From Diphasiastrum complanatum (Eukaryota > Streptophyta > Lycopodiopsida > Lycopodiales > Lycopodiaceae): a stretch of DNA of 64,000 nucleotides. The notes below the pieces were generated by a model. That model searched no databases. It had not been told where the DNA came from and worked only from the letters and a program-made list of their open reading frames with translations. A program made the translations under genes and the position numbers. The stretch spans positions 39,406,461 to 39,470,460 of the forward strand of contig CM055096.1 in NCBI GenBank assembly GCA_029204225.1, given 5' to 3'. Shown in pieces: positions 57,181 through 64,000 of the stretch. Each line of letters starts with the position of its first letter. Position 1 is the first letter of the stretch.

Positions 57181-58480
57181 TGGACATGTTCGAAATAGAT
57201 GCATAATTCAAGTGTCCCAATCCATTATGTCATAGTAATGCTTTATTGACAAGAATAGAGCTTTTCAAGACTTGACTAGAATCAGAATAACAATGTGCCA
57301 ATCTATATAAGTATCCATGCCTCTTGCAGAGTGCAAGGATCTTATTACTCCTATTGATAATTCTGTATTGATCAGACTCAAAGTCCACCTTATGACCAAA
57401 ATCTATAATTCTACTTACTGATAATAGATTTGTAGAGAGTTTAGAAACATACAAGACCTTTGACTGTAGTTTGAATTGATCATGCTAGAATTTTAATCTG
57501 ACAGTACCATCACCTTTGATAGTGTGAGTCCTATCGTCACCAAGATGAACATACTTCGTTGTGATGTAAGGTGTATATAATTGAAAAATCTCACGATGAT
57601 TGGAGTAGCTCTGGAATCCAAAAACCACGAATCATCCGAATTCACGTATTTGTCTTTGACCATAAAAGCGTCTTTGTTCATTTCAATTTTAGGAGATGTT
57701 GTAACTGTATTTGCTTGTTGATCAGATTGCTTGGCTGCATTCTTCGCTTTGAGAATTCAACAATTCTGGATCTCATGGTTATTGCGTTTGCAATACCTGC
57801 AAAACATCTTCTTCTTTGACGAATGTGGATTTTATAAATGTTCTTAACTTTGAGTCTATTTCTGATTTGATGCAGACTACCTGGAGCTTTTCTATTTCTG
57901 TTGTTTCAAGCCCTTGTTGACATATAGAGCATGAGACGAAGAGGTAGACGAAGTGTCCTGACTTCTTCGATTATCTTCTTGCAGCAACATAGTGATAACT
58001 CTGGTAAGAGTTAAATCTGAGTGTGTTGTGATGATCATCACCTAGTTCTCATATGTAGAGGGCAGGCTTGAAAGCAATGTCATTATTGCATCTTGATCGT
58101 CTATGATTGATTCGACAATGGCCATCTGTTGCATGAGATTCTTAAGCTGGTTAATAGGATTCTAAAGAGAATCACCATTTGACATCTTGAGTGTGAAGAA
58201 TTTCCTTCGAAGATGTAACTTGGTAGTCACGTCTCTCACATCATATAATAAGCTCAAGATGTCCCAAACTTCTTTTAAAGTTTTAGCTTTAGCTATGTGG
58301 CCAATCTATGTATCTAATATATTGAGGATAATAAGCGCGAAAGCTTTACCATCCTTCGATTTCCATTTGAGTCTTCTGTGTCGTCGTCAGGTTTCACTTT
58401 TGATACCTATAACAACATCCCATAACTCGATGGTGATTAGCAAGGTCTTCATCTTAAATTTTCACACATGATAATTGGAT
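57181..58480 (-). pseudogene. copia gag and protease (family C, minus copy)
   Basis: Gag begins GSNYHV, a stop in place of the usual Trp, then KFKMKTLLITIELWDVV. INQLKNLMQQM and IIDDQDAIMTLLSSLPSTYEN follow, then the knuckle CRYCKRNNHEIQNC and protease WFLDSRATPIIV, in which the catalytic-loop Gly is replaced by Arg. The knuckle agrees with CX2CX4HX4C. Confidence 0.85.
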
Positions 58481-58487
58481 CCATTCA

Positions 58488-58856
58488 GCATTAGGGGAGT
58501 TTTGAGCTCCAAAAAGACCTTTTAAGAATTCGTGCAAAATGTCTTTTGTATTATTAAAATATTATAACACTAATACCTTTGACTTGCCATAACTTTTTAA
58601 TCGTAGCTCAAAAGTATGCCATGTAGCATATCATTGAAAAGCGCTTTCCAATGCACCAAACTCCACTAAATTTGGACTTACCACTAAGAAGTTATGCCAT
58701 TTTTAGTGTGCAATCAAAATGTCGACTCAAAAAATTACGTTACGTAGATTTCAAATTTGAGTGCTTTGATTGGTCCATGTATAAGAAAAATTTGAGAAAA
58801 AATATAAAGAGAATCTTTACAAAGGGTCTTTTTTGGATTTAAAACTCCTCTAATGC
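58488..58856 (-). mobile_element. 369-bp inverted-repeat element (MITE-like) inserted in copia gag
   Basis: Terminal inverted repeats of about 35 bp: GCATTAGGGGAGTTTTGAGC at the left end pairs with the complement of CTAAAACTCC-type sequence at the right end (minus strand GCATTAGAGGAGTTTTAAAT). Both continue CCAAAAAGACC. No ORF. It splits the start of the family-C gag, so it is younger than that copia insertion. A TA dinucleotide on each side of GRGGAG could be the target duplication. Related halves are at 6690 and 48861. Confidence 0.85.
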
Positions 58857-59172
58857 TTGTCTGCAATAAGACCAGCTTTACTTTGAGAATCCATCTAGAA
58901 CTTAGTCTGTCAATTGTATCAATGACACTAAGATGTAGTGATGCCAATAACAGAAAATCAATTCTCTGATACTGAAAGGATGAAAGGAACTGCAAGATGT
59001 GATATCAATTTGATATCACGCAATATATCAACTATTAGAACTTTTCGCTCTGATATTGAAATAGTATTAGGCCTTGATAGAGACCACAACTCTGATTCCA
59101 TGAAGGTTCAAATAAAGAAGTAGTGATCTAGCACTAATACTATAATAGAATGATCTGATGCCATGTAGGTAT

Positions 59173-59182
59173 GCTGATACCA
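59173..59182 (-). promoter_or_regulatory. primer-binding site of family-C copia
   Basis: The minus strand reads TGGTATCAGC, an initiator tRNA-Met-type site. It directly abuts the LTR end (CCAACA). Confidence 0.75.
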
Positions 59183-60373
59183 TGTTGGAAATAGGTGAGT
59201 AATGGAATGTGGAAACTTCCTACTTCCAATGCATGACTGCACCTATCAAAAATTGAACATAGTAGTAGTGATGGAAATCAAGTCCAATATTTAGCAACTA
59301 ACTTTCGCTAGATACTAAGTGATTACGTAGTCAAACATAAAGTATTGAATTCTTAGACAATTTCTATCAGTTACAAAAGCAATACAGAGATGCATGCATT
59401 CTGACACAAACTAAATACAATAAGAAAATAATATTGATTCAGAAAAACAAGATCAGATGTTAATGAGTGCAAGACAATAGTGGATAGAAACCACGCAGTC
59501 TAAAGTTGTCTCTAAATAACTGAGAATAAGTCTGAAATAAGCAACTCTGCTGATAAGCAGTAGCACAATAGCAACTCTAAAATAAATCTCTAAAAGACTG
59601 AGCTAGAATACTCAATAGAGTTCAAGCTTGAAAGCTTGATAGAGAGCTAACAACAACACTTTCTGATTGTGAACGATCTACTTGATGAGAGTGCAGGAAG
59701 CGTCATGTAATAACACTCAACTCCTTCACAGTTCACAATGTTGATTGACTTGATCATTCTACTTGATCATTGATAAGGAGATGTATGAACAGCTGACTTA
59801 TACTGAGTAATTAGGTCCTCAAATGTGATTACCAGTTGGCTGGAGCCCGTTGGCATTCATCTAGTTCTTCTCAGAAGTTACTTGCTGATAAGCGATGACA
59901 ATTGGCCGTAAATAGGCTGTTGTCTGCATAAATGAGCGTAAATTGTCATTCTGCCTAAATGAACGTAAACTGCCACAAGCAAAAAATGTGACACTACATT
60001 TTTACTCGTGATTTCTGACAGGCGAAAAATGCGAAAAAGGTGACACTGCAATTTTGCACGTAATTTTCGACAGGCGAAAAATGCAAAAAAATGTGACACT
60101 GCATTTTTTCACGTAATTCCTGATAGATGAAAAATGCGAAAAATACGACACTGCATTTTTACAAGAGATTCTTGACAGGCGACACTGTCAGGTTTGTAGA
60201 GAGAGAAAATAGGACACTATTATCAAACTCCGTGTATTTATGCAGACTGTGTAAAAGCACTTGTAATTTTGCAGACTATATAAAGACACATGAAAATCCA
60301 TAGAACTGGATAAACAGTTGGATGAAGATTAAAAACCAATTAGTCGATTAGTAGGAAAGAGAATAATCCAACA
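59183..60373 (-). repeat. 5' LTR of family-C copia (1191 bp)
   Basis: It runs TGTTGG to CCAACA, a 6-bp inverted terminus, next to the primer-binding site. It contains the 52-bp tandem repeat at 59988-60197. Confidence 0.75.
59988..60197. repeat. 52/53-bp tandem repeat inside the family-C LTR, four units
   Basis: Units start at 59988, 60040, 60093 and 60145. Each has (G/A)(T/C)GACACT(A/G)CA, a T run, ACGTAATT-like sequence, and GACAGGCGAAAAATGC. In the U3-side part of the LTR such arrays can be enhancer repeats. Confidence 0.9.
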
Positions 60374-60520
60374 AATCCTAAAGTAGAATTTTTTGGACTT
60401 AATGTTAGGAACTTGCAAGATATTGCTATGTGTAAGGTGGTAGGAGTCAGACTGAAAAATTTCATCATAGCATAAATTTTCCAAATATGGCACTGGAAAC
60501 ATAAGTATAATAACACTCTT
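60374..60520. other. short spacer
   Basis: Spacer between the family-C LTR and the family-A copia fragment; no feature recognised. Confidence 0.5.
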
Positions 60521-61066
60521 GAGAGGATGTCACCAAGGCTCGAAAAAATTGATAAGGTGATTATTAGTAGAGATGTCATTTTTTATGAGGAAAATATTCC
60601 AAAGGTGTCTGTAAGTGATGGTGGTGTGGGTGGATCTAACATTTTTGATGTTGATGTAAAGGATCCAACTTTAGATGGTAATGATGGAGGCCACTATCTC
60701 ATTGTCATCTAGTGAGGCCAAGTACAAAGCACTTACACATTGTACAAAGGAGATCGTATGGATTAAGAGGATGATCAAGGATCTTTAGTTGCTGGATTTT
60801 TCAGAGAGACCAATCATCTTTTGTGACAACCTATCAACCCAACCAATCCTATCTTTCATGCTAGGAGCAAGCATATTGAGGTGGCATATCACTTTGTGAG
60901 AGATCAAGTCTTGGCAAAGGAGGTGGAGCTTCAACACGTGTCCTCAAATAAATGCGTAGTTGATATCTTCATCAAAGCATTGGGAAAGGACTTGTTCATG
61001 AAGCATAGGACTTCACTTGGAGTGTTCTCAAAGTCTATGCTAAAACTAGTTGAAGAGGGAGTGTGA
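60521..61066 (+). pseudogene. copia integrase tail and RNase H (family A, second copy)
   Basis: The first part (KVIISRDVIFYEENIPKVS) matches the fragment at 1070-1190. RT is deleted, and the sequence jumps to RNase H: ISLSSSEAKYKALTHCTKEIVW, IIFCDNLSTQ, then after a frameshift AYHFVRDQVLAKEVELQHV and DIFIKALGKDLF. It ends with a stop just before a GAGGGAGTG polypurine tract. Confidence 0.9.
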
Positions 61067-61285
61067 GAAATTTCAACTAGTTTTGCTATTTTGATCATAT
61101 TTGTATATTTGGCAATTGAGGCCAATTTTCTTATTAAACTTAGAGTTCGACTTTTCAAAGCTATATTACTCTAAAAGCATTTGAATAAACACTTTTTGAA
61201 AGTGTGAAAAAGTGTAGTACACAAGTTATATCATTGATGAGTCATGGATTTGTTATATATAGTTGTACACGCATGAGAAGAGACA

Positions 61286-61348
<63 letters not shown>

Positions 61349-61460
61349 CTCACTTCATGCTTATACATGAGTTCTCTTGGGTTCATCTATGCATTGGTGC
61401 ACTATATTTGTGATATCTTGCAATCTTGTGTAAAATGTTTATTTTATGCTATTTTCGGAT
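61063..61460 (+). repeat. 3' LTR of family-A copia, right end unclear
   Basis: It begins TGAGAAATTTC immediately after the polypurine tract GAAGAGGGAGTG. The CT microsatellite lies within. I could not place the end; 61460 is approximate. Confidence 0.5.
61290..61345. repeat. (CT)n microsatellite in copia LTR
   Basis: About 27 CT units. The family-A fragment at 743-793 also abuts a GA array. Confidence 0.97.
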
Positions 61461-61865
61461 CCACACGTGTGAAATACAATAGCTTACTGTTTTTGTATGG
61501 AGGACAGCAACTGAATCATATCATACACTTGTTGTTTGATCAAGTTCTTATTGAGTTTGCATCTCTTTCATATAGTAGATGTTGATTTTTTTACATTGGC
61601 AACATTGGTAGAGTTGATCTATTTTTAACCAAAGATCAGGTTATGGAATTGGTCTTAAATGATCTGAATTTCTTCACACATAAGCCTTTCTATTAAGTAA
61701 CAGTCCTTATTAAACCAAGAAGCTCTAAAAAAATGCAAGCTTTTTGAGAATAATTTAAAAAGGGTTTCCTTAGCACTGGATGTCATGGAGAACCTTTTAA
61801 GCTACTAAGTTGTGCTAGGAGCATTCAACTTGATGGATATCAAGACTTATGCAAAGAGGCAGTAC

Positions 61866-62147
61866 CTGATAGTATTAACAAGTGGCTTCTTTGGCTGCCC
61901 ATGAGAAGCATAAATTTTTTGGTGCTCCAAAAGCCACACCACCAGCCCAGTGCATAAAAAGAAGACACCTGTTGTGCACCACATTGCCGGCGTAAATGGT
62001 CGCAGGAACGCCCATGCCTTATTGGCGTCTTCTTTGCGAGCTGACACCACTACTACCAGACCGAAAGCTGCATAGGGCTGTGTAAAATCTACTATCCTCG
62101 ATCTTTCTGCAGTTATTGTCAAATCTCCAACCACTGCATCAAATTCC
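61866..62147 (-). CDS. glutamate receptor-like channel, exon 3 (S1 and M1)
   Basis: The exon begins after AAGTGCAG (62148) in phase 0, so exon 2's IANK joins EFDAVVGDLTITAERSRIVDFTQPY, the conserved S1 core. RSRIVDFTQPY contains the Arg that contacts the amino-acid ligand in this family. FGLVVVVSARKED, RPFTPAMWC and M1 (TTGVFFLCTGLVVWLLEH) follow, then a basic loop and PKKPLVNTI. The donor GTACTG is at 61865, two bases into a codon. In plant GLRs the pore loop (FSFSTLFF-type) follows within a few residues; here it must be on another exon. Confidence 0.95.
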
Positions 62148-62400
62148 TGCACTTTCTAGTTATGAGTAGCTGCATTGTAACATTATGCATGGGCAGCATC
62201 ATGAAGTCTGGTAGCGTCAAAGAGGATGATGGCCTACAGTATGTTCCTTTCAACTAAATTCAGGTGGAATTGTTTGGTTTGACCTAAAGTTAACAGTAGT
62301 TCAAGAAAAAATTTGGAACAGTGAACTGAAATCAAAGAATCTAACTTTAAGATTGTTTTTTAACCAGCAATGTTCAGTAGCCTTTACATGAAGAACATAC
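62148..62400 (-). other. GLR intron 2 (253 bp)
   Basis: GTATGT donor after AACAAA, GTGCAG acceptor. A compact intron, in contrast with the next one. Confidence 0.9.
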
Positions 62401-63761
62401 TTTGTTAGCGATTTGATCAATAAGGTCATCGTAATTCGGTGGTGAGCTTCCATTCCCATAAGAGACTAACGTGTAAAGGACAGAATAGGGAAAGTATTTG
62501 AGAGCAGCCTGGAAAACATCAATGCAGAACCCTTGAAAGCTAGTGGTGTTGTCTGCACCAACATTGATATCGACGAATTCCTTGCAGTCTGTCTTATCTG
62601 GTACACCAATCAATAAAGGCTTTCCATTATTTGGAATATCGCGAGGGACCTTCACTGTACCACCAGGCCAGATAACAGTATCTAAGTCTTGCGAATTGTT
62701 CTGAGCTATTTGTATTGTGCCTCGACTAGCTAAGTCTGAGGCATTTTTGGTAAACCCAGTAGCATTACTCCAGTATCCAACAGTTCGAAGTCCCCTTCCC
62801 AACATATTCACAATTTCAATCGATGAACCCTCGAGATCTCCTCTGTTATCCAACTTTATTTTGCCAGTCACTCCAGTAAACTCTGTATCAAGAATGCATT
62901 GTAGAAGGAAAAATCCGTTTTGTGAAACATTGAGTTTAGCAAGCTCTGAATTCCCACCTGCGTCAGCGGGAAATACATTTGAAGGGTGAAAAGGAAATGA
63001 TCGATTCTGACTAAAACATTTGTCAAGTGCATGGGCTATCAACCAGATAGTGTCATATGCATACAATCCATATACTGTGATATGGGTGGTATCCCCCGTT
63101 CCAGCAGTTTCCTTCTTTGCTATTTGCTTCCATTCATTCATAAAGGTTTGCAACTTCTTAGAATCCGGTATGAATGTGCGCGTTCCAATCAAGCCTTGGG
63201 TTGCCTTGACAAACTCATCATCATAAGAAATCTGGTCCAAAACACTAGAGAGTGCCTCAGTTACAATCCACACATAGCCTGTACCCGTCATTTTCAAAGA
63301 ATGAGCCACATCAAATAAAATACGTCCCATGTTTGGTTGCATATGAACAACGAAGATTCTTGATCCTAGTTGAGCTAATTGAATCAAAGCACGGTGTATG
63401 CCATCTCTACCAATAGCGGGATCCAAACCCATGCGATTTACAATTGTGGCTCTTACACCAACAAGAGCATTACTCAGGGCACATATGCCACTTGCACCAA
63501 AATCGTCATCAGAATACAAAGCCACAACTTGCCTCCAACCAAAAAACCCAACAACACCTGCAATAGCTTCCATCTGGACACGGTCACTACGTGATAATCG
63601 TACAAAGTAAGGGTATTGATATTCTGAGAGGGTTGGATCTGTAGCTGAAAATGACACAAGTGGGACATGAATGGCAGCACCCATATGGGCTACAAAATGT
63701 GAGACCATAGATGTTTGTGGCCCAGCGATTGCAACAACAGGTTCACTCATGAGATCCTTAG
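62401..63761 (-). CDS. glutamate receptor-like channel, exon 2 (amino-terminal domain, start of S1)
   Basis: The exon starts after TTCATCTTGCAG (63762) in phase 1 and encodes about 453 residues. It opens KDLMSEPVVAIAGPQTSMVSH, the ANF-receptor / periplasmic-binding-like domain of plant GLRs. Landmarks are VPLVSFSATDPTLSEYQYP, WRQVVALYSDDDFG, GYVWIVTEAL, HITVYGLYAYDTIW, FTGVTGKIKLDNRGD and the VGYWSNATG motif. The S1 lobe begins with KPLLIGVPDKTDCKEFVD and GFCIDVFQAALKYFPY. The exon is open throughout. The signal-peptide exon lies beyond the window edge. Clade cannot be assigned by eye. The gene's 5' end is therefore partial here. Confidence 0.95.
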
Positions 63762-64000
63762 CTGCAAGATGAACAACATAAGAGTTAGCTTCAAACAAAC
63801 ATGACAATTACATGAACTATTTAGAAAATATTTCTTTTTTGTGAAACTTTCATGGTAGAGGTGTACTAAAAAACATTCGCACTAATAAAAAAGAATAGAA
63901 TGTTGATTAAGGCTAGCAAGCTACAAAGTAGGAACCCATTTAATTGAACAAAGCATTTTTTTTATAGGGATCGGGCAATATACCTATCTATTATCTAGGA
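63762..64000 (-). other. GLR intron 1, partial
   Basis: Sequence upstream of exon 2 with a T-rich tract before the acceptor. It continues past the window. Confidence 0.8.

Larger units (their letters stand above)
55587..59172 (-). mobile_element. Ty1/copia retrotransposon, family C, minus copy, 3'-truncated
   Basis: On the minus strand the order from 59172 to 55587 is leader, gag start (split by the 58488-58856 insertion), gag, CCHC knuckle, protease, integrase, linker and start of RT. It breaks off inside RT (DVETAYLNGVIEEDIYMVQ, then about 35 residues), so both family-C copies lack RNase H and a 3' LTR. Its 5' LTR and primer-binding site are preserved at 59173-60373. Confidence 0.9.
27153..61865 (-). 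other. giant GLR intron(s), about 34.7 kb, filled with transposable elements
   Basis: This stretch separates M1 from M3 coding sequence. It contains two Tat-like gypsy copies, one copia of family C, one of family A, small inverted-repeat elements, tandem repeats and an unclassified 3.3-kb repeat. The pore-loop exon should lie within it but I could not find it by eye, so it is probably two introns. Both orientations of elements are represented. Confidence 0.85.

Overview
The window looks like nuclear DNA of a land plant with a large, repeat-rich genome. The evidence is one interrupted plant-type glutamate receptor-like (GLR) gene on the minus strand, surrounded and filled by decayed Ty1/copia and Ty3/gypsy retrotransposons, small inverted-repeat elements, and GA/CT and AT microsatellites. 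An intron of about 35 kb and the divergent GLR sequence suggest a fern, lycophyte or gymnosperm rather than a compact angiosperm genome, but I cannot name the species.

Layout. At 0.7-3.3 kb is a scrambled copia element (family A). At 3.3-4.5 kb (minus) is a fragment of an unclassified mobile-element gene. At 4.9-5.75 kb (minus) is the 3' end of a second copia element (family B). Region 6.4-15.8 kb is the most unusual part: an unidentified spliced gene (+), a four-exon minus-strand gene whose product joins a histone H3 fold to a Ulp1/SENP-type cysteine protease, a divergent promoter with eight G-boxes, a spliced acidic-protein gene (+), and a broken transposase-like gene (+) lying between 554-bp inverted repeats. 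The 3.3-4.5 kb fragment is a paralogue of part of that last gene, so the block behaves like a mobile-element family. Region 15.8-19.1 kb is a non-coding dispersed repeat, present again at 35.7-38.5 kb. Then come a minus-oriented LTR with primer-binding site (19.46-19.89 kb) and a copia element of family C (19.9-23.0 kb, +).

The GLR gene runs from right to left. Exon 2 (62401-63761) encodes the amino-terminal ligand-binding domain, exon 3 (61866-62147) S1 and M1, exon 4 (26749-27152) M3 and S2, and exon 5 (25071-25547) M4 and the tail. The first exon lies beyond the right edge. The pore-loop segment is not in any exon I found, and splice phases require a short missing exon inside the giant intron.

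That intron holds two copies of a Tat-like gypsy family. One is a 3' fragment (33.0-35.7 kb). The other is longer (39.0-52.3 kb): putative long LTR, triplicated primer-binding region, gag zinc knuckle, protease, RT, RNase H, integrase, a second RNase H downstream of integrase, and an extra 3' ORF. Further right are an unidentified coiled-coil protein region (52.3-54.5 kb), a reversed family-C copia element carrying an inserted 369-bp inverted-repeat element (55.6-60.4 kb), and a family-A copia 3' end (60.5-61.4 kb). Nearly all retroelement ORFs contain stops or frameshifts. The GLR exons I could see are clean.
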